Shown here piece by piece: positions 54,245 through 61,814 of a stretch of DNA of 64,000 nt (positions are counted from its first letter, which is position 1; every line of letters begins with the position of its first letter). The DNA comes from CAIURC01 sp043777315 (GTDB lineage Bacteria > Verrucomicrobiota > Verrucomicrobiia > Chthoniobacterales > Chthoniobacteraceae). The notes under the pieces were generated by a model. The model saw nothing but the letters and a program-made list of their open reading frames with translations, did not search any database and was not told the origin of the DNA. The DNA lies in the NCBI GenBank assembly GCA_043777315.1, contig JAYVPW010000097.1, positions 1-64,000 of the forward strand. Reading direction: 5' to 3'. The position numbers were made by a program, and so were the translations under genes.

Positions 54245-55135
54245 TTAATCGATGAATCGTTTCTCAATCCCTTCGTACGCGTCAATCCGCCGGTCGCGAA
54301 AGAACGGCCAGTGCGTCCGCTGCAAATCGACCGCGCCGAGATCGACCTCGACGATGAGCGTTTCCTCCTCGCTCGCGGAAGCCTTCGCCACGATCTGCCC
54401 GGACGGATCGGCGACGAAACTTTGTCCCCAAAATTCGATGCCCGCGCCGCCGTCCGGCGCTTCGTGGCCGACACGATTTGGGACCGCGACGTAGCAGCCA
54501 TTCGCGATCGCGTGGCTGCGCTGGATCGTCTCCCACGAGTCGTGCTGCCGCGCGCCGAACTCCGCTTTTTCCGCCGGATGCCAGCCGATCGCGGTCGGGT
54601 AAAAAAGGATCTGCGCGCCGCGCAACGCCGTCAGCCGCGCGGCCTCGGGATACCACTGATCCCAGCAGACGCAGACGCCGATTTTGCCGAATTTCGTCTC
54701 CCACGCGCGGAAGCCGAGGTCGCCCGGCGTGAAGTAGAATTTCTCGTAAAAAGCCGGGTCGTCCGGGATGTGCATTTTGCGATATTTGCCGAGATACGCG
54801 CCGTCCGCGTCGATGACCGCGGCGGTGTTGTGGTAGATGCCCGCGCTCCGTTTTTCGAACAGCGACGCGACGATCACGACGCCGCGTTCCCGCGCCACTT
54901 TTCCCAGCGCTTCCGTGCTCGGCCCCGGGATCGCCTCGGCGAGCTGGAAGTATTTGTGGTCCTCGATCTGGCAAAAATATTGGGAGGTAAAAAGCTCCTG
55001 CAAACAGACGATCTGCGCGCCGCGGTCGGCGGCTTCGTTCACGCGCTGGAGGGCGAGCGCGAGATTCGCAGCCGGGTCGGCGGCGCAGCGCATCTGCACG
55101 AGGCCGAGGATGACTTTTTGGGAAGAGGCGGGCAT
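54245..55135 (-). CDS. aguB: N-carbamoylputrescine amidase
   Basis: 296 residues, nitrilase superfamily. Catalytic triad: E47 (CLQELF), Lys near 120 (YLGKYRKMHIPDD) and Cys near 157 (GVCVCWDQWYPE). The sequence QYFCQIEDHKYF and the end THWPFFRDRRIDAY are typical of the AguB group. It converts N-carbamoylputrescine to putrescine, CO2 and ammonia. First gene of the aguB-aguA operon. Confidence 0.95.
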   Translation of the reverse strand: MPASSQKVILGLVQMRCAADPAANLALALQRVNEAADRGAQIVCLQELFTSQYFCQIEDHKYFQLAEAIPGPSTEALGKVARERGVVIVASLFEKRSAGIYHNTAAVIDADGAYLGKYRKMHIPDDPAFYEKFYFTPGDLGFRAWETKFGKIGVCVCWDQWYPEAARLTALRGAQILFYPTAIGWHPAEKAEFGARQHDSWETIQRSHAIANGCYVAVPNRVGHEAPDGGAGIEFWGQSFVADPSGQIVAKASASEEETLIVEVDLGAVDLQRTHWPFFRDRRIDAYEGIEKRFID

Positions 55136-55185
55136 GGAAAAATGGGACGGTTTTGCGGCGTCGCGAGACGCGTGCGGCGGGCCGA

Positions 55186-55293
55186 ACTTTCAACGTTCAA
55201 CATGCAACTTCCAACGTCCAAAGCTCAGACGCGGCGTCGCGCGTTGGCTCCGAACTCGAACGGTGGGCGTTGAAGGTTGGGACGTTGAAAATT
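55186..55293. repeat. Palindromic element, family I
   Basis: AACTTTCAACGTTCAACATG and CAACTTCCAACGTCC at the left face GGTGGGCGTTGAAGG and TTGGGACGTTGAAAATT at the right. Imperfect arms of about 40 bp. It lies between the aguB start and the cyclophilin stop. Confidence 0.7.
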
Positions 55294-55335
55294 GAGCCCG
55301 CCGCAGGCGCGCCCGACCACGCTGAAATGCGCGGG

Positions 55336-55929
55336 TTACTTCGCCGGCTCCGCCGCCTTCACCGAGTCCGCCGGCACGATCGTGATGCTCTCGATCGTCA
55401 CTTTTTCGTTCGGCCGATCGTTCGCACCCGTCTCGGTCGTCGCGATCTTTTCCAGCACGTCGTCGCCTTTGATCAGCTTGCCGAATGCGGTGTATTGGCC
55501 GTCGAGAAAGGTCGGCGCGCCGTGGCAGATGAAGAACTGGCAGCCGGCGGAATTCGGATCGCCGCCGCGCGCCATCGAGAGCACGCCGCGGACGTGGGAT
55601 TTCTTGCTGAACTCCGCGTCGATCTTGTACCCGGGATCGCCCGTGCCCCATCGCGCCTGTTTCTTGTCGTCCTTCGAGAGCGGGTCGCCGCCCTGGATCA
55701 TGAAGCCTTTGATCACGCGATGGAACGCGGTGCCGTCGTAGAATTTCGACTTCGAGAGCTTGATGAAATTGGCCACCGTTTTCGGGGCCACATCCGGCCA
55801 GAACTCGGCGACCATCTCGCCTTTGTTCGTCTTGATCACGGCGACTTCTTTCGCGTCTTCCGCACGCGAAATCGACGCGGTGACGAGACCGAGGACACTG
55901 GAGAGGAGGAGTGAGGAAATGAGCTTCAT
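55336..55929 (-). CDS. Exported cyclophilin-type peptidyl-prolyl isomerase
   Basis: 197 residues with a signal peptide (1-22, ISRAEDA). Cyclophilin core: FYDGTAFHRVIKGFMIQGGD with the catalytic Arg, and GCQFFICHGAPTFLDGQYTAFG. It should help protein folding in the periplasm. A second, cytosolic cyclophilin is at 56564. Confidence 0.93.
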   Translation of the reverse strand: MKLISSLLLSSVLGLVTASISRAEDAKEVAVIKTNKGEMVAEFWPDVAPKTVANFIKLSKSKFYDGTAFHRVIKGFMIQGGDPLSKDDKKQARWGTGDPGYKIDAEFSKKSHVRGVLSMARGGDPNSAGCQFFICHGAPTFLDGQYTAFGKLIKGDDVLEKIATTETGANDRPNEKVTIESITIVPADSVKAAEPAK

Positions 55930-55997
55930 AGGTTGCGAGATTTGTCACGCCACGCCGCGGTTTGTCACGGAGAGAAACGCCACCCGTCTTTGCGCAC

Positions 55998-56254
55998 TCA
56001 ATAATGGTCTCGGCACGAGAGGACGGTGATCGTCTCCGCGGAAACGCGATAGACAAGTCGGTGCTCATCGTTGATGCGGCGCGACCACGAGCCTTTGAGT
56101 TGATGCCGCAAGGGTTCAGGTTTCCCGAGTCCGGTAAACGGCTCGCGAGCCGATTCCGTGATCAGCCGCACGAGGGCTCGTAAAGTTTGGGATCGGACTT
56201 GGCCCACCCATTGAACTGCGAAAATGCCTCCGCGTGGAAGGCAACGGTTCTCAC
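55998..56254 (-). pseudogene. YoeB/Txe-type toxin, frameshifted
   Basis: The GTG at 56254 overlaps the antitoxin stop (GTGA). The first frame reads VRTVAFHAEAFSQFNGWAKS then DPK and soon stops. One base out of frame the rest of the family follows: LRALVRLITESAREPFTGLG, KPEPLRHQLKGSWSRRINDE and HRLVYRV, ending LSCRDHY, the complete YoeB C-terminus with its catalytic region. The gene span is 257 bp, one base short of 86 codons, and the break is near CCCAAAC (about 56190). A single base deletion, or a sequencing error, explains it. Confidence 0.8.
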
Positions 56255-56475
56255 CGGAATGCGCTCTGATCCGGCACTACGATATTCCGTCCCGCATCCA
56301 CATCGACCGCCGCCCGCAGGAGTCTCTCCCGCCGCGCCGCATCGCTGAGCAAAGCATCCGTTTCGTCGGCTTCAGTCACAGCGATTTCGATGCGCTGGTG
56401 CGGAAAGACTGCTTTGATTCGTTGAATAAAATCCGCGTCGAGTTCATCGGCGTTGAGCTGGAAAATAGTGGTCAT
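56251..56475 (-). CDS. Antitoxin of the YoeB-type module
   Basis: 74 residues: TIFQLNADELDADFIQRIKA, IEIAVTEADETDALL and a C-terminal RRERLLRAAVDVDAG helix. This matches small antitoxins that accompany Txe/YoeB toxins. The start codon sits in GTCATCCTGAGTGCAG on the plus strand, a lone copy of the outer end of the family A repeat. It overlaps the toxin by 4 bp. Confidence 0.8.
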   Translation of the reverse strand: MTTIFQLNADELDADFIQRIKAVFPHQRIEIAVTEADETDALLSDAARRERLLRAAVDVDAGRNIVVPDQSAFR

Positions 56476-56563
56476 CCTGAGTGCAGATTAGCCGCGGGAA
56501 TCGTGGCGGCAATCGCGCTTGCCAAGGGCGCGCCGTGCCGCCGACATTCCGCGCCCATATTAT

Positions 56564-57061
56564 ATGCAAGACATCCGCATCATTCTCAAAACGGGCCGCG
56601 GCAATATCGAGGCCACGATCTTCGCCAGCAAAGTCCCGATGACCGCCGCCAGCTTCCTGAATCTGGCCCAGAGCGGCTTTTACAACGGCATCACTTTTCA
56701 CCGCGTGATCCCTAATTTCATGATCCAGGGCGGTGACCCGACCGGCACCGGCAGCGGCGGACCGGGTTACAAATTTGCCGACGAAATCGACCGCTCGCTG
56801 AAGCACACCAAGCCCGGCATTTTCTCGATGGCCAACGCCGGCCCCGGCACGAACGGCAGCCAGTTTTTCATCACGCACGGTCCGACGCCGCACCTCGATG
56901 GGAAGCACGCGGTCTTCGGTGAAGTGACGAAAGGCCAGGATGTCGTGGACGCGGTGAAACAGGGCGACAAGATCACCGCGATCGAAATCCTCGACCCGAC
57001 CGACGAGCTTTTCACTGCGCAGAAGGCGAACGTGGACAAGTGGAACGCGGCGCGGCGCTGA
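56564..57061 (+). CDS. Cytosolic cyclophilin-type peptidyl-prolyl isomerase
   Basis: 165 residues from ATG MQDIRIILKTG; no signal peptide. Core FYNGITFHRVIPNFMIQGGD and GSQFFITHGPTPHLDGKHAV, all active-site residues present. It ends 11 bp from the stop of the convergent toxin gene. Confidence 0.94.
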   Translation: MQDIRIILKTGRGNIEATIFASKVPMTAASFLNLAQSGFYNGITFHRVIPNFMIQGGDPTGTGSGGPGYKFADEIDRSLKHTKPGIFSMANAGPGTNGSQFFITHGPTPHLDGKHAVFGEVTKGQDVVDAVKQGDKITAIEILDPTDELFTAQKANVDKWNAARR

Positions 57062-57072
57062 GGCGCTCGTGC

Positions 57073-57366
57073 TCAGAAATCTCGCGCGAGCAAGGATTCG
57101 AAAGCACGGAGCACAGCGCGCGACGGTTCCTCGCTGACTTCGCCCATCGGGACGAGCCCGCTCCGGCGGACGGGTCGGGCGAGGTCCGTGGCCACGGTGT
57201 AGGTCGCGTCATTCCATTCGACCTTCGCGCGGAAGACGTTCCACTCGAGCTTCCGCTGCATCGGACAGACGAGGATGGTGGGGAGTTGCGTGAGTTGCGG
57301 ATCTTGGATGGAAACGTAGGTCGGCTCCTTCCCGTTCCGCGTGGCGCGGTAAAGTGCGAGCCTCAT
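57073..57366 (-). CDS. CcdB/MazF-fold toxin candidate
   Basis: 97 residues. A beta-rich start (YVSIQDPQLTQLPTILVCPM), then WNVFRAKVEWNDATYTVATD and a final helix (SRAVLRAFESLLARDF) give the CcdB/MazF-like layout of type II toxins. Its ATG overlaps the stop of the upstream antitoxin by 4 bp. The family assignment is by layout and context, so the target (gyrase or RNA) is open. Confidence 0.65.
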   Translation of the reverse strand: MRLALYRATRNGKEPTYVSIQDPQLTQLPTILVCPMQRKLEWNVFRAKVEWNDATYTVATDLARPVRRSGLVPMGEVSEEPSRAVLRAFESLLARDF

Positions 57367-57632
57367 GCGCCGGAATCGACGGGCAGCGATTCATTCAGTC
57401 GCAGCGACTCGCGGCAAAATGTTTCGGTGCACATGGCGTTGGCCGTGGCGATGAAATCCTCGCGTTCCCGCCGCCGCTTCTCGCGCTCGATGATCTGCTG
57501 CAAATAGGTGCTGCGTGGCAGATTGCCTCGCAGTCGATCCAGACTCCGGTATGCCTCCGCGGAGAGCGTGAGCGTTGCACGCGTGGCGGCGATTTGTCCG
57601 CGGCGCGCAGGCGACTTTGTGGCGACTTTCAT
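57363..57632 (-). CDS. Ribbon-helix-helix-like antitoxin
   Basis: 89 residues from the ATG MKVATKSPARRGQ; an upstream GTG is less likely. ATRATLTLSAEAYRSLDRLR resembles a ribbon-helix-helix DNA-binding start, followed by an RSTYLQQIIEREKRRREREDF helix. Coupled to the toxin by a 4-bp overlap. An inverted repeat overlaps its start and may be the operator. Confidence 0.7.
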   Translation of the reverse strand: MKVATKSPARRGQIAATRATLTLSAEAYRSLDRLRGNLPRSTYLQQIIEREKRRREREDFIATANAMCTETFCRESLRLNESLPVDSGA

Positions 57633-57652
57633 ATTGGCAGAATAGTCGCCAC
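57619..57652. promoter_or_regulatory. Inverted repeat over the antitoxin start, possible operator
   Basis: GTGGCGACT and AGTCGCCAC are perfect 9-bp arms 16 bp apart, overlapping the antitoxin ATG. A third GCGACTTT word is at 57611. Autorepressing antitoxins often bind such arms. Confidence 0.45.
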
Positions 57653-57670
57653 TTAGTTCTCCGGCAACGT

Positions 57671-58666
57671 TCAAAACACCAGCGGCAGGCCCTCGGTCAT
57701 CACGGAGATGAGGTGTTCGATGCCGTGCTCGCGGGCACAGGCGAGGAGGCGCTCGGGCGGTTCGTTGAGCGGTTCGTAGCTGAGGCGGAAGGTGCCGTAG
57801 TGCATGGGGACCATGCGTTTTGCGCCGAGTTCGAGGAACGCTTTCACCGCCTCCTCGGGGTTCATGTGAACCTCGCGGCCGCTGGGCGGGTCGTACGCGC
57901 CGATGGGCATGAGCGCGATGTCGATCGGATGGCGCTCGCCGATTTCTTTGAAGCCCTCGAAATACGCGGTGTCACCGCAGTGGAAAATCGAGCGCCCATT
58001 CACCTCGATGACGAAGCCGCCGAATCCGCGGTGCGAGTCGTGCAACATCCGCGCGCCCCAATGGTGGCAAGGCGTGAGCGTGATCTTGAGCGGACCGTGC
58101 TCGTAGCTTTCCCAGTAGTGCAGCTCGTGGACGCTTTTAAAGCCGAGATCGTGCACGAGATTTCCCACCTCGAACGGCACGACGATCGGCTGTTCGTCGG
58201 CGACTTCGCGCAGCGTCTTGCGGTCGAGATGATCGAAGTGCGCGTGCGTCACGAGCACGACGTCGATGTTCGGCAGGTCGTGCAAATGAATGCCCGGATG
58301 GCGCACGCGTTTGACGACTTTGAGCCACTTCGCCCAGTTCGGATCGATGAGGATATTGTGGCCCGCGGCCTGGATGAGGAACGACGCGTGTCCGATCCAG
58401 GTGATGCCGAATTCACCCTCTTTCAGCTCGGGAAAAGCGGGCGCGGAGTGCAGGCCCGCGCGTTTCGTGAAAAGCGACGGGATGAAGACCTGCGTGAAAA
58501 AATTGCGCTTGTGCCAGTCGCCTTTCGGCGCGAGCCCGACCTTCCGCGTGGCCGTCGCGGGCTTTGGGCTGTCACCGTTGCTGTGCGCGGATTTCTTGAT
58601 CTCGGCCTTCGCTGGTTTGCGCTGGAAGGGATTGGCCACGGCGGAAAATTTACCGCTGCATCGCAC
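57671..58666 (-). CDS. Metallo-beta-lactamase-fold hydrolase (NAPE-PLD/UlaG-like)
   Basis: 331 residues. Metal ligands: THAHFDHLD (about 142), HHWGARMLHD, HCGDTAYFEG and MHYGTF near the end. The FGITWIGHASFLIQ start of the domain matches the UlaG/NAPE-hydrolysing phospholipase D-like branch. The N-terminal 60 residues are Lys/Pro-rich and look unstructured. No signal peptide. The substrate may be a phosphodiester or lipid; it cannot be read from sequence. Its 3' end lies 38 bp upstream of the antitoxin start. Confidence 0.85.
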   Translation of the reverse strand: MRCSGKFSAVANPFQRKPAKAEIKKSAHSNGDSPKPATATRKVGLAPKGDWHKRNFFTQVFIPSLFTKRAGLHSAPAFPELKEGEFGITWIGHASFLIQAAGHNILIDPNWAKWLKVVKRVRHPGIHLHDLPNIDVVLVTHAHFDHLDRKTLREVADEQPIVVPFEVGNLVHDLGFKSVHELHYWESYEHGPLKITLTPCHHWGARMLHDSHRGFGGFVIEVNGRSIFHCGDTAYFEGFKEIGERHPIDIALMPIGAYDPPSGREVHMNPEEAVKAFLELGAKRMVPMHYGTFRLSYEPLNEPPERLLACAREHGIEHLISVMTEGLPLVF

Positions 58667-58715
58667 CGCGGGGCAAAGCTTTCGTGCGAGGCAAAAGTGT
58701 CGCTAGGCTCGCGCG

Positions 58716-59264
58716 ATGAACAGCAAAGCCGCAGTGCGCCAGCGCGTCCGCGAGTCGCTCCGTTTTTCCACTGAGGAAATGGTCGGGAAATCCGCACGTC
58801 TCTGCGAAGCCATCGCCCGCGAACCCGCATGGATTCAGGCGCGGACGGTCGCCACCTTCGCGCCGCATCAGGACGAGCCCGACGTGGAATGGCTCGCGCC
58901 GCACGCCGCGGGCAAGGCGTTTTGCTTCCCTCGCGTGGGCGAGGAGGGGCTCAATTTTTTCCACGTCGCCGACCTGCGCTCGCTCGTCGTCTCGCGCTGG
59001 AAATTGCGCGAACCAGGCTTCGATCCCGCGAAGCTCGTCAGCCTCGCCGACATCGACCTGATCCTCGTTCCCGGCCTCGCCTTCACCCGCGACGGACGCC
59101 GCCTCGGCCGCGGTGGCGGATACTACGATCGCCTGCTCGCGAACTCCGCACTCACCGCGACGAAGCTCGGCGTGTGCTTCGACGTGCAGCTCCTCGACGA
59201 CCTCCCGAGCGAGCCGCACGACCAGCGCGTCGATCGCGTCGCCACCGAATCCGGCGTGATTTAG
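58716..59264 (+). CDS. 5-formyltetrahydrofolate cyclo-ligase
   Basis: 182 residues. The signature LILVPGLAFTRDGRRLGRGG and GYYDRLL is present, with an N-terminal Lys/Arg-rich ATP/folate region. It converts 5-formyl-THF to 5,10-methenyl-THF using ATP. The stop overlaps the apaG stop on the other strand by 4 bp. Confidence 0.93.
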   Translation: MNSKAAVRQRVRESLRFSTEEMVGKSARLCEAIAREPAWIQARTVATFAPHQDEPDVEWLAPHAAGKAFCFPRVGEEGLNFFHVADLRSLVVSRWKLREPGFDPAKLVSLADIDLILVPGLAFTRDGRRLGRGGGYYDRLLANSALTATKLGVCFDVQLLDDLPSEPHDQRVDRVATESGVI

Positions 59265-59638
59265 CGCACCGGCACGCGCAGCTCGAACTGCGGGATGCGC
59301 GTGAAGACCGGCGCACCGGCATCGGTCACGCCGAAAAACGAGCCTTCCGCCAAGCAATTCCCGCCCGCGACATGGTAGCTGTTGTAGGAAAATTTTTCGC
59401 CCGTTTCGAGCCGCGGCGTTTTGCCGACGACGCCGTCGCCCTCGACCACCACACGGCTCTCGTCCTCGTCGGTCACGACCCATTTACGGCCCTTGATCGT
59501 CACCGTTTCCGGCGAGTCGTTGTGGATCGTGATGAAATAAACGAACGGGTGCGGCTTGTCCGGCGGCGCCTCCAGTTGCGGCATGTAAACCACGCGATCG
59601 ACGGTGGCGCGAAGGCCGGGAAGCTCAGTGAGATTCAT
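59261..59638 (-). CDS. apaG: ApaG-domain protein
   Basis: 125 residues, fibronectin-III-like fold. FVYFITIHNDSPETVTIKGR, KWVVTDEDE and the GVVGKTPRLETGEKFSYNSY motif are the ApaG hallmark. In other bacteria linked to Co2+/Mg2+ handling and diadenosine tetraphosphate; the biochemical role is unsettled. Confidence 0.93.
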   Translation of the reverse strand: MNLTELPGLRATVDRVVYMPQLEAPPDKPHPFVYFITIHNDSPETVTIKGRKWVVTDEDESRVVVEGDGVVGKTPRLETGEKFSYNSYHVAGGNCLAEGSFFGVTDAGAPVFTRIPQFELRVPVR

Positions 59639-59640
59639 CA

Positions 59641-59760
59641 GGATTTAGGAAGTAAGATTTAGGATTTAGGAAGTGAAGAGACTCCCGCTCGCAAGCCGAG
59701 CTTAACGCATGTGGCTCGCTACGCTGACTTCCTAAATCCTAAATCTTACTTCCTAAATTC
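59641..59760. repeat. Palindromic element, family H, between apaG and thiD
   Basis: AGGATTTAGGAAGTAAGATT then TAGGATTTAGGAAGT face ACTTCCTAAATCCTAAATCT then TACTTCCTAAAT. AT-rich arms of about 34 bp, unlike the GC-rich surroundings. It occupies almost all of the gap between two divergent genes and so lies where their promoters should be. Confidence 0.92.
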
Positions 59761-59762
59761 CG

Positions 59763-60584
59763 ATGTCTCCCGTTCTCACCATCGCCGGCTCCGACTGCAG
59801 CGCGGGCGCGGGCCTGCAGGCCGACCTCAAAACTTTCGGCGCGCTCGGCGCTTATGGCCTCACCGCGGTCACCTGCGTCGTCGCGGAGGTGCCCGGCCGA
59901 GTCAGTGTGATTCAGCCGATCGAGCCGCGCATCGTCGCCGAGCAGATCCGGCTGCTCTTTGCCGCGTTCCCGATCGCGGCGGTGAAAACCGGGATGCTCT
60001 TTTCGCGCGAAATCATCGAGACCATCTGCGACGTGCTCGCGGCCGAGTTTGCGAAAATGGAGCGCCCGCCACCGCTGATCGTGGATCCCGTCATGGTCGC
60101 GACGAGCGGCGATTTGCTTCTCAAAAATGAAGGCGTCGCCGCGTATCGCGAAAGCCTTTTCCCGCTCGCCGCGCTCATCACGCCGAACCTCGACGAAGTC
60201 CACACGCTCCTCGGCCGGCCCGTCACTTCCCTCGAAGAAATGCGCGCCGCGGGCACCGAACTCGTCGCGCGTTTCGGCACCGCTTTTCTTTTGAAAGGCG
60301 GACATCTCCGCGGCGCGGTCGCGACCGATTTGCTTTTCGCCGACGGCGAAATCGCGGAATTCAGCGCGCCGTTTGTCCCCGGCGTTTCGACTCACGGCAC
60401 CGGCTGCACCTACTCCGCCGCCATCGCCGCGGGACTCGGCCGCGGGCTCCCACTGCGCGATGCAGTGGCGGCCGCGAAGATCTACGTCTCCCGCGCCATT
60501 GGCGGCTTTCTGCGCTGGGAAAAAAACGGCCGCAACACCGACGCCCTCGACCACTTCGCGGCGGACCAAATCCCGTCATCCTGA
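59763..60584 (+). CDS. thiD: Hydroxymethylpyrimidine/phosphomethylpyrimidine kinase
   Basis: 273 residues. ThiD markers: TIAGSDCSAGAGLQADLKTF, GAYGLTAVTCVVAE, VDPVMVATSGDLLL, ITPNLDEV and the anion-hole GVSTHGTGCTYSAAIAAGL. It phosphorylates the pyrimidine of thiamine twice. The last codons and TGA (PSS-stop, GTCATCCTGA) lie in the start of a family A repeat, so the native end has been replaced or trimmed. No thiamine riboswitch was recognised. Confidence 0.94.
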   Translation: MSPVLTIAGSDCSAGAGLQADLKTFGALGAYGLTAVTCVVAEVPGRVSVIQPIEPRIVAEQIRLLFAAFPIAAVKTGMLFSREIIETICDVLAAEFAKMERPPPLIVDPVMVATSGDLLLKNEGVAAYRESLFPLAALITPNLDEVHTLLGRPVTSLEEMRAAGTELVARFGTAFLLKGGHLRGAVATDLLFADGEIAEFSAPFVPGVSTHGTGCTYSAAIAAGLGRGLPLRDAVAAAKIYVSRAIGGFLRWEKNGRNTDALDHFAADQIPSS

Positions 60585-60703
60585 GCGAAGTGGAGCGCAG
60601 CGAAACGCAGTCGAAGGACCTCTTACTTCTCCCCCGAGAGGCGCACCGAGCGGGGAGAAAAGTAAGAGGTCCTTCGACTCCGCTGCGCTGCGCTCAGGAT
60701 GAC
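60575..60703. repeat. Palindromic element, family A, copy 5
   Basis: GTCATCCTGAGCGAAGTGGA at the left, GCTCAGGATGAC at the right, with GTCGAAGGACCTCTTACTTC and AAGTAAGAGGTCCTTCGACT inner arms. It overlaps the thiD stop and precedes cdsA. Confidence 0.92.
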
Positions 60704-60793
60704 GAAACGTGTCCCGACCGCGCGTTCCCCGGCCTTGCCAAGCCAAACACGCTCGCCGATTCTCCCCGCCCGCAAAAGCGCCCGCGCTCCGCA

Positions 60794-61690
60794 ATGACCG
60801 ACAAAAAGCTCGTCTTCCTCCGCCGCCTCGGCAGCTCCGTGGCGCTCTGGACGGTCGCGCTTTACATCATCCTCTCGGGCCACGAAATCGGCTTCATGCT
60901 GCTCATCGGCGGGCTCGGGATGCTCGGCCTGTGGGAGTATTACCGGATGCTCGATGCGAAGGGCCTGCCGAACTTCAAAGTCATCGGGATGCTCTGCGGC
61001 GTGCTGCTGAATGCGGGGAGCTTTTACTACTTCAGCCATGTCGGCCCCGCGCGCTCGTACGACTTTGAGATCGCGACGCTGCTCTTCTTTTTGCTCGTCG
61101 TTTTCTCCCGCCAGATGTTCCAGAAAACGCGCGACATTTCGCCGCTGGAGACCATGGCCTACACGGTCTTCGGCCTGCTTTACGTCCCGTGGCTTTTCAC
61201 CTTCGTGACGAAGATCGTCTATCTCCTGCCGCGCGATTCGGCGGGCCATGTCACGGGTCATCTTTACGTCCTCTGGCTCGTGCTCGTGACGAAATTCAGC
61301 GACATGGGCGCCTACGTCACCGGCTCGCTCATCGGCAAACACCCGCTCGTCCCGCACATCTCGCCGAAGAAAACGTGGGAAGGCTTTTTCGGCGCGCTCC
61401 TCTTCTCCACCGGCGGCGCGTGCGGGCTCCTCACGCTCATGCCGGAGCGACTTTCTTTTTTGAAAATGAGCGGCCCTTTCTGGCTCGGGCACGCCGTGAT
61501 CCTCGGGCTCGTCCTCGGCTTCGCCGCCGTGATCGGCGACCTCGGCGAGTCGATCGTGAAGCGCAGTGCGGGGGTGAAAGACTCGGGAAATTTCCTGCCC
61601 GGCATCGGCGGCGCGCTCGACCTGATCGACTCGATTTTGTTCACCGCACCGCTGCTGTTTTTCTACCTGCGATTCGTCGTCGGAATATGA
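60794..61690 (+). CDS. cdsA: Phosphatidate cytidylyltransferase
   Basis: 298 residues, about eight helices. The CDS signature near the C-terminus reads KRSAGVKDSGNFLPGIGGAL then DLIDSILF; the upstream TKFSDMGAYVTGSLIGKHPL and SPKKTWEG are also diagnostic. It makes CDP-diacylglycerol for phospholipid synthesis. First gene of the common cdsA-dxr-rseP order. Confidence 0.95.
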   Translation: MTDKKLVFLRRLGSSVALWTVALYIILSGHEIGFMLLIGGLGMLGLWEYYRMLDAKGLPNFKVIGMLCGVLLNAGSFYYFSHVGPARSYDFEIATLLFFLLVVFSRQMFQKTRDISPLETMAYTVFGLLYVPWLFTFVTKIVYLLPRDSAGHVTGHLYVLWLVLVTKFSDMGAYVTGSLIGKHPLVPHISPKKTWEGFFGALLFSTGGACGLLTLMPERLSFLKMSGPFWLGHAVILGLVLGFAAVIGDLGESIVKRSAGVKDSGNFLPGIGGALDLIDSILFTAPLLFFYLRFVVGI

Positions 61691-61696
61691 AGATGG

Positions 61697-61803
61697 CGCT
61701 CGCAAAGCCGCAAAGCCGCAAAGGTGAGAAGCACACGGATTCATCCGCAGACCACTCTTCTCCTCCCTCCGAAACCTTTGCGCCTTTGCGTCTTTGCGAG
61801 AGC
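61697..61803. repeat. Palindromic element, family E, copy 2
   Basis: GCTCGCAAAGCCGCAAAGCC and GCAAAGG face CCTTTGCGCCTTTGCGTCTT and TGCGAGAGC. It fills the gap between cdsA and dxr. Confidence 0.88.
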
Positions 61804-61814
61804 ATCTCCCCCGC

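Noticed and set aside
56180..56200. Programmed ribosomal frameshift in the YoeB-type toxin at CCCAAAC
   Set aside because: In the zero frame the codons are CCC AAA CTT; a -1 slip would not keep tRNA pairing, so it does not fit a slippery heptamer. A simple one-base deletion is more likely.
59639..59762. A TPP riboswitch upstream of thiD
   Set aside because: The gap is filled by an AT-rich palindrome and shows no THI-box (CTGAGA ... ) pattern.
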